Source: Rubrivivax sp.
GTDB lineage: Bacteria > Pseudomonadota > Gammaproteobacteria > Burkholderiales > Burkholderiaceae
Length of the DNA stretch: 5,967 nucleotides
Reading direction: 5' to 3'
Assembly (NCBI GenBank): GCA_004211235.1
Contig: SEEY01000269.1
Location: 1 to 5,967, forward strand
Shown here piece by piece: positions 1 to 5,923 of this stretch. Each line of letters starts with the position of its first letter. Positions within the stretch are counted from its first letter, which is position 1. Position numbers and translations under genes: made by a program. The notes beneath the pieces were generated by a model. The model saw nothing but the letters and a program-made list of their open reading frames with translations. It was not told the DNA's origin and made no database searches.

Positions 1-431
1 ATCTTGTTGAAGGGGTTGGGGATGATGCCGGCGCCCTCGGGGAAGACGCCCATCTCGAACCGGCGCAGCGTGTCGGGATGGTCGGCCCCGACCGCCGTGC
101 CCTGCTCCGTCGCCATCTGCTGCACGCGCTGCCAGATCAGTTCGCGGGCCTCAGGATGCAGGGCCAGCGGTCGGCCCAGGGCAGCGGCAGCGGACTGCCG
201 CGTGTGGTCATCCGGCGTGGCACCGATGCCGCCGCAGCTGACCACCAGGTCGCCGCTGGCAAAGGCCTCGCGCAGCCGGGCCGTCAGCAGTTCGCGGTCG
301 TCGCCCAGGTACTGCGCCCAGGCCAGCTCCATGCCCCGCTCGGACAAGAGCTCGATGAATTTCGCGAGATGCGAGTCCTTGCGTTTGCCGGACAGGATCT
401 CGTCGCCAATGATGATGAGGCCAACTTGCAT
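1..431 (-). CDS. CinA-like molybdopterin-binding domain protein (competence/damage-inducible protein A family), C-terminus outside window
   Basis: The protein starts MQVGLIIIGDEILSG at 431 and runs off the left edge after 143 complete codons with no stop, so only the N-terminal part is visible. It matches the MoCF/MoaB-like molybdopterin-binding fold of COG1058: GDEILSG at residues 9-15, the CGGIGATPDDHT loop at 66-77 (the family GG-G-T-DD-T signature) and a FPEGAGIIPNPFNK segment at 130-143. In CinA proteins this domain is fused to a nicotinamide-nucleotide amidase domain, and some proteobacterial relatives carry the binding domain alone; the missing C-terminus prevents choosing, so no cinA symbol is given. 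The start lies 4 nt after the EI24 stop, with no strong Shine-Dalgarno (only GGACG), consistent with translational coupling to the upstream gene. The family assignment is firm; substrate and cellular role are not known from this sequence. Confidence 0.9.
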   Translation of the reverse strand, partial: MQVGLIIIGDEILSGKRKDSHLAKFIELLSERGMELAWAQYLGDDRELLTARLREAFASGDLVVSCGGIGATPDDHTRQSAAAALGRPLALHPEARELIWQRVQQMATEQGTAVGADHPDTLRRFEMGVFPEGAGIIPNPFNK

Positions 432-435
432 GGGG

Positions 436-1269
436 TCAGGCGTCCAGCAGAACTTCGGAAATGACTGCCGGCTCGGCGGCGCGGCGGGCCTGCAGCGCCG
501 CCAGCGCGTAGTGCGTGAACCAGGCGGTGGAGAAGGCAAAGACCAGCGTGTACAGCCAGATCGCCAGCAGCACGACGAAGGGCGCAAAGATGATGGCCGT
601 GAGGCCGGACACCGCCCAGATCAGCGACGGCACGGCGCCCAGGTAACCGCAGACGACGCCCATCGTCAGCATCGGGATGCGGTGATCCTGCAGCAGCGCG
701 CGGCGCTCCTCGGCCGATGCGTGCTCGGCCAGCACGTCGAAGCCGAAGACGCGGTAGGTCAGCCAGCCCCAGATCAGCGGCGGCAGCACCATCACCAGCG
801 GCGGGATCAGCCACAGCGGCATGGTCAGCACGATGAGCACCAGCGCCAGCAAGGTCGCACCGAGCGACGCTGCAACGCTTTGCGCCAGCGTGCCGCCGCG
901 CTTCTTCTCCAGCAGCGGGAAGCGCCGCTCGGCGACGAGCCGCACGATGGCCGGCGTCATGCACAGCGCCACCAGCAGCAGGCTCAGCAGGATGACGACC
1001 GGCAGCACTGCCGCCAGCACGACGATGGCCGCCAGCCCGCTGCGGAAGGCCTGCAGGCCGAAGGAATCCAGCCAGTGCAACAGGCTCTCGATGAGCCGCC
1101 AGCTTTCCAGCGTGGCCCGCACGCCGGCGATTGCACCTTCCCAGAAGAAGAACATGAAGCCGAACACCAGCACGCCGCAGATGACCAACGGCAGCAGCGA
1201 CAGGCCGATGACGCGCGGATGCAGGCAGTAGGCGACGGCACGCCAGAAAGCGTCGACCAGGCCTTGCAT
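436..1269 (-). CDS. EI24 domain-containing (CysZ-like) integral membrane protein
   Basis: This 277-residue protein starts MQGLVDAFWRAVAYCLHP and is strongly hydrophobic. Likely membrane segments lie near residues 20-42, 78-102, 136-168, 200-222 and 226-250. The pattern, including the N-terminal amphipathic stretch before the first segment and the RRFPLLEKKRGG cytosolic-looking loop at 115-126, fits the EI24/CysZ family (PF07264) as found in Burkholderiales. CysZ proper is a sulfate permease, but this divergent group has no established substrate, so transport is only a possibility. The ATG overlaps the upstream desaturase stop by one base (TGATG, 1271-1267), and a GGAG sits 9 nt upstream inside the desaturase gene; both support this start over longer in-frame alternatives that would run deep into the desaturase. 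It is followed 4 nt later by the CinA-like gene. Confidence 0.85.
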   Translation of the reverse strand: MQGLVDAFWRAVAYCLHPRVIGLSLLPLVICGVLVFGFMFFFWEGAIAGVRATLESWRLIESLLHWLDSFGLQAFRSGLAAIVVLAAVLPVVILLSLLLVALCMTPAIVRLVAERRFPLLEKKRGGTLAQSVAASLGATLLALVLIVLTMPLWLIPPLVMVLPPLIWGWLTYRVFGFDVLAEHASAEERRALLQDHRIPMLTMGVVCGYLGAVPSLIWAVSGLTAIIFAPFVVLLAIWLYTLVFAFSTAWFTHYALAALQARRAAEPAVISEVLLDA

Positions 1270-2246
1270 CAGGCGGCACTCCGGAATGAGGTGGCGAGCC
1301 GCCGCAACCCCAGCCACTGCTGGCGCCAGAAGCCGCGGCCGTAGTCGCGGCCGCCCTCCTCGGGCAACTGGTCGCGCACGCCGGTGGCGTCGAAACGGTC
1401 CTCGAAATTGCTGGTGCGAAACAGCAGGTCCCACAACGGCAGCAGCACGCCGAAGTTGTGGCCGCCCAGCGTGCCGCGGCCGCTCGACTCATGGCCGATG
1501 CCGATGCTGTGATGCAGGCGGTGGAAGCGCGGGCTGATCAGCAGCCGCTCGCCGATGGCGCCGAAGTGGATGCGCGCGTTGGCATGCTGCAGGCTCTCAT
1601 GCAATTGCGTGATGACGGTGATGGCGACGAACTGGCCGGGCTCCACGCCGATGAGCCGGGCCAGCAGCGCAAAAGCGGTGCCGACGATGACGTCGTCCAG
1701 CAGATGCGTGCGGTTGTCGCTCCACATCGTCATTTGCCGCTGGCTGTGGTGCAGGCTGTGGAGTGCCCACCACCAGTTGAACTGGTGCTGGGCACGGTGC
1801 AGCCAGTATCCGACGAAGTCGAAGACGACGAGGTAGAGCAGCAGGCTCACCCAGGCGATGTCCGTGACGCCGGGCCAGACGGCATCGAGTTGCCAGGTCG
1901 ACAGGCCGGCCAGGCGCAACTGGCCGGAGATGGTGTCCCAGAGCGGCTCGATGCCGAAGAACATCAGCAGCCGCACCACCCCGAGCCGGTGGATCAGCGT
2001 GTAGATCACGTCGGTGCGCACGGCACGGCGGTCGGTCACGGCTTCGACCGGCCAGCGCCGCTCCAGCAGGCGGATGCCGAGCAGCAGCACCGCGATCTGC
2101 ACCACGCCGAGCAGCAGCCAGCCGGTGGCCGCGAACGCGTCTTCCAGCAGGTTGCCGAAACCCAGTGCGAACACGACGGGTTGCACAACGTTCTCGTACA
2201 GCGCAAGTTGCAGGCTGTCGAAGGTGTTGGAGATCCAGTCGATCAC
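1269..2246 (-). CDS. Sterol desaturase / fatty acid hydroxylase superfamily membrane protein
   Basis: This is a 325-residue di-iron membrane oxygenase of the fatty acid hydroxylase superfamily (PF04116). The histidine clusters that bind the two irons are visible: HRAQH at 150-154, HSLHH at 163-167, H216/H221/H227 in the HESLQHANARIHF stretch, and HRLHH at 242-246. Hydrophobic segments near 20-32, 42-60, 85-98, 128-146 and 185-212 would place the active site at the cytoplasmic face. The substrate (lipid, sterol-like or carotenoid) cannot be told. I chose the GTG at 2246-2244, which overlaps the deacetylase stop as GTGA, is preceded by AAGAAG, and gives an N-terminus (MIDWISNTFDSLQ) of family character. 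The alternative ATG at 2300 would overlap the deacetylase by 58 nt and add 18 residues of unremarkable sequence. It ends in a TGATG overlap with the EI24 gene. Confidence 0.92.
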   Translation of the reverse strand: MIDWISNTFDSLQLALYENVVQPVVFALGFGNLLEDAFAATGWLLLGVVQIAVLLLGIRLLERRWPVEAVTDRRAVRTDVIYTLIHRLGVVRLLMFFGIEPLWDTISGQLRLAGLSTWQLDAVWPGVTDIAWVSLLLYLVVFDFVGYWLHRAQHQFNWWWALHSLHHSQRQMTMWSDNRTHLLDDVIVGTAFALLARLIGVEPGQFVAITVITQLHESLQHANARIHFGAIGERLLISPRFHRLHHSIGIGHESSGRGTLGGHNFGVLLPLWDLLFRTSNFEDRFDATGVRDQLPEEGGRDYGRGFWRQQWLGLRRLATSFRSAA

Positions 2247-3031
2247 GGCTTCTTGAAAAGCGACATGTAGCGCGGATGTTCGCGCAGCGGCGCAAAGCAT
2301 AGGCCGCGCTGCTCCAGCCCGGTCATCAGCGGCTCCAGCACCGCAGGCGCCCAGGGGTCTTGGCGTTCCCAGATGCCGAGGTGGGCGACGAGGATGTCGC
2401 CCTGCCGGATGTCGCGCAGCGCCTTCTCCAGCAGCTGCGCGTTGGGGTGCGCCTGGCTGGGCAGTTCATCGCCGAGGAAGCCGGCCTTCGCCCAGCCCAC
2501 GTGCGTGAAGCCGCAGGCCTTGGCAGCGTTCAGCAGCGCCGGCGACGTGCGGCCCGCCGGCGCGCGGAAGATCGGCGCCATCGCCTGGCCGGTCATGGCC
2601 GCGAAGCGCTGGCTCACCTTCTTCAGGCTGGCGCAGTACTGCTCGGCCGACAACTCGCGCAGCACCGGGGGGTTCACGCCGGCCTGGGTGCGGAAGCGAA
2701 ACCGCGTGACCCGGCCATCGGCGTCCGGAATGTCCTCCAGGAAGACGTCGTGGTCCCAGGTGTGGGCGCCGAAGTCATGCCCCTCGGCCGCGCGCTCGCG
2801 CCACCACGGCGCCCAGCTGTCGTCCAGCGTCGTGCCGCCGGTCTTCGTCGGCTCGCTGGCCAGGAAGAAGGTGGCCCGGGCGTTGTGCTTCTTCAGCGTC
2901 TCGGCGATCAGCGGCGCAACACCCATGTGACCGGTGTCGAAGGTGAGGTAGACCGGCTTGTCACAGCCCGCCGACACGGGAGCACAGGCCATCGCCGTCG
3001 ACACGGTTAGCGCCAGCAGCCACGTTTTCAT
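2243..3031 (-). CDS. Secreted NodB-type polysaccharide deacetylase (carbohydrate esterase 4)
   Basis: This 262-residue protein has a Sec signal peptide (MKTWLLALTVSTAMACAPVSA, probable cleavage after residue 21), so it should act in the periplasm or outside. NodB-domain motifs appear in order: motif 1 TFDTGH (30-35) with the probable catalytic base D32; motif 2 HTWDH (90-94), giving two metal-binding histidines; motif 3 RAPAGR (156-161); a W180...D188 region in place of motif 4; and motif 5 LVAH (214-217) with H217. It would remove acetyl groups from N-acetylated sugars; the substrate is unknown. Motif 1 has Thr33 where classical family members have a metal-binding Asp. The ATG is set by a strong GGGAAGG Shine-Dalgarno 5 nt upstream and by the signal peptide. 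It is the first gene of the four-gene cluster; its stop overlaps the desaturase GTG start. Confidence 0.92.
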   Translation of the reverse strand: MKTWLLALTVSTAMACAPVSAGCDKPVYLTFDTGHMGVAPLIAETLKKHNARATFFLASEPTKTGGTTLDDSWAPWWRERAAEGHDFGAHTWDHDVFLEDIPDADGRVTRFRFRTQAGVNPPVLRELSAEQYCASLKKVSQRFAAMTGQAMAPIFRAPAGRTSPALLNAAKACGFTHVGWAKAGFLGDELPSQAHPNAQLLEKALRDIRQGDILVAHLGIWERQDPWAPAVLEPLMTGLEQRGLCFAPLREHPRYMSLFKKP

Positions 3032-3036
3032 GTCAG

Positions 3037-3043
3037 CCTTCCC
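3037..3043 (-). promoter_or_regulatory. Ribosome binding site of the deacetylase gene
   Basis: The minus strand reads GGGAAGG with 5 nt (CTGAC) before the ATG at 3031. It rejects longer in-frame starts, which would translate part of the upstream hairpin region. Confidence 0.75.
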
Positions 3044-3086
3044 TTTTCGGGCCGAGCGCCGGGCCGCTCCCAAGCCGGCCCGCAAT

Positions 3087-3238
3087 GGCGATGTGCTTGC
3101 CGGTCGACCCGGCAAGCATCGCCGTCCCCGCGGGGGCTGAGGCCGGACACATTGCGCCCAGTGGGCGCGATGTGCCTGCCGAAGGGCTGTGGCGCAAGCC
3201 ACAGCGCGGCCGGCAAGGCCGGCCAAGGTACTCCTTGG
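3087..3238. repeat. Array of five consecutive perfect or near-perfect hairpins (putative intergenic repeat or structured RNA)
   Basis: The intergenic region between the beta-propeller and deacetylase genes contains five adjacent inverted repeats. A: 3087-3123, 6-bp outer plus 9-bp inner stem with a 2-nt bulge (GT, 3093-3094) and 5-nt loop. B: 3148-3174, a 12-bp stem including one T-G pair and an AGT loop. C: 3186-3205, a perfect 8-bp stem with a GCAA loop. D: 3208-3224, a perfect 7-bp stem with an AAG loop. E: 3223-3238, 6 bp with a TACT loop, sharing two bases with D. A 10-bp palindrome CCCCGCGGGG lies at 3126-3135 between A and B. A 15-base unit GCGATGTGCYTGCCG occurs at 3088-3102 and 3167-3181 (14 of 15 identical). 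None has a T-run, so these are not classical terminators. It could be a REP-like multi-copy element, a 5' leader structure of the deacetylase operon, or a transcript-end stabiliser. Confidence 0.8.
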
Positions 3239-3254
3239 ACGAGGGGCGCCATTT

Positions 3255-4241
3255 CTATAGGCGTGGGGCGTGGTCCAGCGTCCACAGGCCATGCGGCGAC
3301 TTGCCCACCTTGACCTGGCGCACGACCTTGCGGGTGGTCGTGTCGATCTCGGTCAGCTTGCCGGCCCAGCGCGACGTGACGAGCAGCGTCTTGCCATCGG
3401 CCAGCACCTCCATGTCGTCGGGGCCGGCCGGGCCGGGGAACTGGTCGACGACGGTCAACGTGCCGATGTCGATCTTGCTGATGGTGTTGCCGGCGCGGTT
3501 GGAGACCAGCACGTGACGCTTGTCGCCCCAGGCGCGGAAGGAATGGGCGCCCTTACCGGTGGGGATGCGGCGCGCCAGCTTCGGCGTGGCGCCGCTGACG
3601 TCCCAGGCCTCGACGAAGCTGTCGCCCGTCAGGCCGACGAGGAGGAAGCGGTCGTCCGGCGTCAGGTAGATGTCGGCGGGCATCTTGCCGACCGGCGTCT
3701 TCCACTTCACCGTCTGCGTGGCCAGGTCGATGGCCAGCAGCTCGTCGCTGTCCTGCAGGCTGACGTAGAGCGTCGTGCTCTTCGTGTCGATGTTCAGGTG
3801 GCTCGGCGTCTTGGGCGCCGGGATGCGCTTGACGAGCTGCAGCGGCTCGGCGGCGAGGCTGCCCTGCCAGCGGTAGAGGTCGACGCGGTCCAGCCGGTTC
3901 GAGGCCGTGACGAGCCACTTCATGTCCGGCGAGAAACGCAGGTGGTAGGGGTCGGAAATGCCGCGCACGACACGCTGCACCTCGGCTGTGCGCGGGTCCA
4001 CGAAGGTCAGCGAATCGCCCAGCGCGTTGGCGACGATCAGCGACTTCTCGTCGGGCGACAGGTAGAGATGGTGCGGCTCCTTGCCGGTCGGGATGCGCTT
4101 GACGACGGTGAAGCTGGCCGGGTCGACGACGGCGATGTCGGCATCCAGCGAGTTCAGCACGAACACGGGTGGCCGTGCCGGCTGGGCCTGCGCCCCGAGA
4201 GCCGCCACCGATGCCAAGGCCACCACCCAACTGCGCAACAT
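3255..4241 (-). CDS. Secreted YVTN/YncE-type beta-propeller protein
   Basis: This 328-residue protein has a signal peptide (MLRSWVVALASVAALGAQA, likely cleaved after residue 19), placing it in the periplasm or outside. The mature part is seven related units of about 40-45 residues, each with a turn of the type G-K-x-P-H-x-L-x-x-S-P-D: 53-64, 95-106, 142-153, 184-196, 229-240, 272-283 and 313-324. This is the layout of a seven-bladed YVTN/YncE propeller (COG3391). Such proteins bind partners or ligands; catalysis is not implied and the ligand is unknown. Start choice: a GGAG Shine-Dalgarno (4251-4248) lies 6 nt before the ATG at 4241; the in-frame TTG at 4253 would overlap that site. It lies downstream of the AIM24 gene on the same strand but behind a terminator-like hairpin, and the hairpin array separates it from the deacetylase operon. 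Confidence 0.9.
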   Translation of the reverse strand: MLRSWVVALASVAALGAQAQPARPPVFVLNSLDADIAVVDPASFTVVKRIPTGKEPHHLYLSPDEKSLIVANALGDSLTFVDPRTAEVQRVVRGISDPYHLRFSPDMKWLVTASNRLDRVDLYRWQGSLAAEPLQLVKRIPAPKTPSHLNIDTKSTTLYVSLQDSDELLAIDLATQTVKWKTPVGKMPADIYLTPDDRFLLVGLTGDSFVEAWDVSGATPKLARRIPTGKGAHSFRAWGDKRHVLVSNRAGNTISKIDIGTLTVVDQFPGPAGPDDMEVLADGKTLLVTSRWAGKLTEIDTTTRKVVRQVKVGKSPHGLWTLDHAPRL

Positions 4242-4261
4242 CCCGCACTCCAAATGAGAAA

Positions 4262-4280
4262 GGGCGGCCCGTTGCCGCCC
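4262..4280 (-). terminator. Intrinsic terminator-like hairpin after the AIM24 gene
   Basis: A perfect 7-bp GC-rich stem (GGGCGGC / GCCGCCC) with a 5-nt loop is followed on the minus strand by TTTCTCATTT. It lies 63 nt after the AIM24 stop. The tail is only partly T-rich, so termination may be incomplete. The hairpin ends 20 nt before the propeller ATG, so it could also act within that gene's leader. Confidence 0.6.
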
Positions 4281-4303
4281 TGCTCCTGCCAGTTTACCCG
4301 GGG

Positions 4304-4317
4304 GGTCCGGCCGGACC
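4304..4317. repeat. 14-bp perfect palindrome GGTCCGGCCGGACC
   Basis: A gapless palindrome lies between the AIM24 stop and the terminator-like hairpin. It is flanked by the near-identical GTTTACCCGG (4292-4301) and GTTTGCCCGG (4318-4327). It could be an operator for the propeller gene, part of the transcript end, or chance in GC-rich DNA; nothing in the sequence decides. Confidence 0.4.
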
Positions 4318-4342
4318 GTTTGCCCGGTCAGGCAGCGCGACC

Positions 4343-5164
4343 TCAGTCGTCGTTGTCGCCGCCCAGCAAGCCGCCCAGCAGGCCGGCCCCGGCGAAGCCG
4401 CCGAGCACCGAGCCCTCTTCACGGCCGCGGCCGCCGTTCTGCGGCGCCGCCGCGAAGATGCGCGATGCCAGGCGCGAGAACGGCAGGCTCTGCAGCCAGA
4501 CCTCGCCCGGGCCGGTCAGCTTGGCCAGGAACAGGCCTTCGCCACCGAACAGCGCCGTCTTGATCTTGCCGACGTACTGGATCTCGAAGTTGACGCTCGG
4601 CGTGTAGGCCACCACGCAGCCGGTGTCCACCAGCAGCGTCTGCCCGGGCTGCAGCGTGCGGCGCACGCAGGTGCCGCCGGCATGCACGAAGGCCAGGCCG
4701 TCGCCGTCGAGCTTCTGCATGATGAAGCCCTCGCCGCCGAAGAAGCCGGTCGACAGCTTCTGCTGGATGGCGATGCCCAGCGACACGCCGCGGGCGGCGC
4801 ACAGGAAGGCGTCCTTCTGGCAGATCAGCGTGCCGCCCAGCTGGCGCAGGTCCATCGGCAGGATCTTGCCCGGGTAGGGTGCGGCGAAGGCCACGCGCTG
4901 CTTGCCCGCGGCGTTGTTCGTGTAGACCGTCGTGAACAGCGATTCACCCGTGACGAGGCGTTTGCCGGCGCCCAGCAGCTTGCCGAAGAAGCCGCCGCCC
5001 TGATTGGCCGAGCCGTCGCCGAACACGGTGTCCATGGCGATGCCGGCGTCCATGAACATCATCGAACCGGCCTCGCCGATGGCGGCCTCGCCGGGGTCGA
5101 GTTCGACCTCGACGAACTGCATCTCGGCACCCTTGATCTCGAAATCAACTACATCCATGGCCAT
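4343..5164 (-). CDS. TIGR00266 / AIM24 family protein
   Basis: This 273-residue protein has no signal peptide or clear membrane segment and is probably cytoplasmic. It belongs to the AIM24 family (PF01987, TIGR00266), whose fold resembles the TRAP-like beta-sandwich. Recognisable features are the GEAGSMMFMDAGIAMDT region (30-46), GKLLGAGKRLVTGESLF (61-77), and two related glycine-rich strands, STGFFGGEGFIMQKL (138-152) and KTALFGGEGLFLAKL (202-216). The last 30 residues are a glycine-rich tail ending in acidic GGDNDD, beyond the compact core. Bacterial members have no settled biochemical role; yeast AIM24 is mitochondrial. The start at 5164 has GGAG with 7-nt spacing (5175-5172); the second ATG at 5158 would leave 13 nt. 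It is divergent from the regulator gene. Confidence 0.93.
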   Translation of the reverse strand: MAMDVVDFEIKGAEMQFVEVELDPGEAAIGEAGSMMFMDAGIAMDTVFGDGSANQGGGFFGKLLGAGKRLVTGESLFTTVYTNNAAGKQRVAFAAPYPGKILPMDLRQLGGTLICQKDAFLCAARGVSLGIAIQQKLSTGFFGGEGFIMQKLDGDGLAFVHAGGTCVRRTLQPGQTLLVDTGCVVAYTPSVNFEIQYVGKIKTALFGGEGLFLAKLTGPGEVWLQSLPFSRLASRIFAAAPQNGGRGREEGSVLGGFAGAGLLGGLLGGDNDD

Positions 5165-5196
5165 GCCGGCTCTCCAGGCTGAGAAAAATGGCCCGC

Positions 5197-5202
5197 ATGA
5201 TA
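5197..5202 (-). promoter_or_regulatory. Possible -10 element for the AIM24 gene (TATCAT)
   Basis: On the minus strand TATCAT (five of six consensus) lies about 33 nt before the AIM24 start. No convincing -35 box is found at 16-18 nt spacing, so this is a weak call. Confidence 0.3.
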
Positions 5203-5236
5203 GCCAGGAGCGGCACCCGAAGTCTTGATTTCTTTA

Positions 5237-5264
5237 TTGACAGAATTTTCAGACGGCGTACGCT
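5237..5264 (+). promoter_or_regulatory. Probable promoter of the GbsR/MarR regulator gene
   Basis: A perfect -35 box TTGACA (5237-5242) is followed after 16 nt by TACGCT (5259-5264, three of six consensus). The predicted start of transcription, about 35 nt after the -35 start, falls at or next to the ATG at 5272. There is no Shine-Dalgarno before that ATG. The -35 box overlaps a TGACAG hexamer that recurs beyond the gene. Confidence 0.5.
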
Positions 5265-5271
5265 GAACGCC

Positions 5272-5853
5272 ATGGAACTCACCGACATCAGCCGCCGATT
5301 CATCGTCCACTGGGGCGAGATGAGCAGCAACTGGGGCGTCAATCGCAGCGTCGCCCAGATCCACGCGCTGCTCTACGTGCACGGCCAGCCGCTGCATGCT
5401 GAAGACATCGCCGACACGCTGGTGCTGGCGCGCTCCAACGTCAGCAACAGCCTGAAGGAGCTGCTGAACTGGCGGCTCATCCGCGTCACCCATCTGCTGG
5501 GCGACCGGCGCGACTACTACGAGACCTCGGGCGACGTGTGGGAGCTGTTCCGCACCATCGTGCGCGAGCGCAAGGAGCGCGAGTTCGACCCGACGGTGGC
5601 GTTGCTGCGCGAACTGGCCCACGACCCGGCGCTGCAGGACGAATCTCCCGCGCTGCAGGACCGGTTGCGCAGCACGCTGGACTTCATGCAGACGCTGGGC
5701 AGCTGGAGCGACGAGATGCTGCGCCTGTCGCCGGCGACGCTGGAGCGGATCCTGCGCCTGGGCGCCCAGGTGCAGCGCTTCGTGCGGCCCGCGGACGCCG
5801 TGGAGGCGCCCAGCGTCTTTCCCGTCACTCCACCGGTCCCGCCGATGGGCTGA
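5272..5853 (+). CDS. GbsR/MarR family transcriptional regulator
   Basis: This 193-residue protein is a winged-helix DNA-binding regulator of the GbsR/MarR group (COG1510). The N-terminal segment MELTDISRRFIVHWGEM leads into the winged helix at about 25-85: helix VAQIHALLYV, then EDIADTL, a recognition helix RSNVSNSLKEL (54-64) and a basic wing GDRRDYYE (78-85). The region from 86 to 170 (DVWELFRTIVRERKERE, then a long helix around LRSTLDFMQTLGSW) is probably the dimer/effector part, and the last 20 residues are proline-rich. Family members respond to small molecules or stress, but the effector is unknown. The start was chosen by family-like N-terminus; an in-frame ATG at 5188 would add 28 residues encoded across the promoter. 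No ribosome binding site is visible. It is followed by a strong terminator, so it is probably monocistronic. Confidence 0.92.
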   Translation: MELTDISRRFIVHWGEMSSNWGVNRSVAQIHALLYVHGQPLHAEDIADTLVLARSNVSNSLKELLNWRLIRVTHLLGDRRDYYETSGDVWELFRTIVRERKEREFDPTVALLRELAHDPALQDESPALQDRLRSTLDFMQTLGSWSDEMLRLSPATLERILRLGAQVQRFVRPADAVEAPSVFPVTPPVPPMG

Positions 5854-5862
5854 GCCTGGCGC

Positions 5863-5887
5863 AAGAGGTCCACCGGTCTCTTTTTTT
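5863..5887 (+). terminator. Intrinsic terminator of the regulator gene
   Basis: A stem AGAGGTC / GGTCTCT-type (5864-5870 with 5875-5881, two G-T pairs, CACC loop), extended by A5863-T5882, runs directly into seven T residues (5881-5887). It begins 10 nt after the stop at 5853. This is a textbook Rho-independent terminator. Confidence 0.8.
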
Positions 5888-5889
5888 GC

Positions 5890-5923
5890 CTGTCAATTTC
5901 TCTTTATACAGAAAGAACTGTCA
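5890..5923 (+). promoter_or_regulatory. AT-rich putative promoter/operator with repeated CTGTCA and ACAG-N6-CTGT
   Basis: The stretch contains CTGTCA at 5890-5895 and 5918-5923 and a dyad ACAG-N6-CTGT at 5908-5921, overlapping a TATACA -10-like box (5905-5910). No good -35 box is seen at the proper distance. The hexamer matches the reverse of TGACAG at the regulator's own promoter (5238-5243), suggesting sites for the same protein. This is inference from pattern alone. Confidence 0.35.

Noticed and set aside
4..1344. Long plus-strand open frame (446 codons) antisense to the CinA-like and EI24 genes
   Set aside because: Its Gln/Arg/His/Asp-rich content is the antisense image of the hydrophobic EI24 protein; there is no domain or ribosome site.
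1458..2270. Plus-strand open frame (270 codons) opposite the desaturase
   Set aside because: It is antisense to a gene with intact di-iron histidine clusters and has low-complexity composition.
2941..3031. Lipobox at the deacetylase N-terminus (Cys16 or Cys23)
   Set aside because: Neither Cys has a Leu-like residue at -3 (AMAC, SAGC), so a standard signal peptidase I site after VSA fits better.
3028..3285. Open frames through the hairpin region (both strands)
   Set aside because: The frames arise from GC-rich repeat DNA without stops; no ribosome site or domain, and the palindromes explain the sequence better.
3270..4607. Long plus-strand open frame (445 codons) across the propeller and AIM24 genes
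   Set aside because: It lies antisense to two well-supported genes, its translation is low-complexity Arg/Ala/Gln/Val-rich text typical of high-GC shadows, and it shows no domain.
5149..5622. Minus-strand open frame overlapping the regulator and the divergent promoter
   Set aside because: It is opposite the conserved winged-helix coding region and crosses both promoters; no support.
5829..5878. 10-base direct repeat TCCACCGGTC at 5829-5838 and 5869-5878
   Set aside because: One copy is inside coding sequence and the other in the terminator stem; short GC-rich identity of this size is likely chance.
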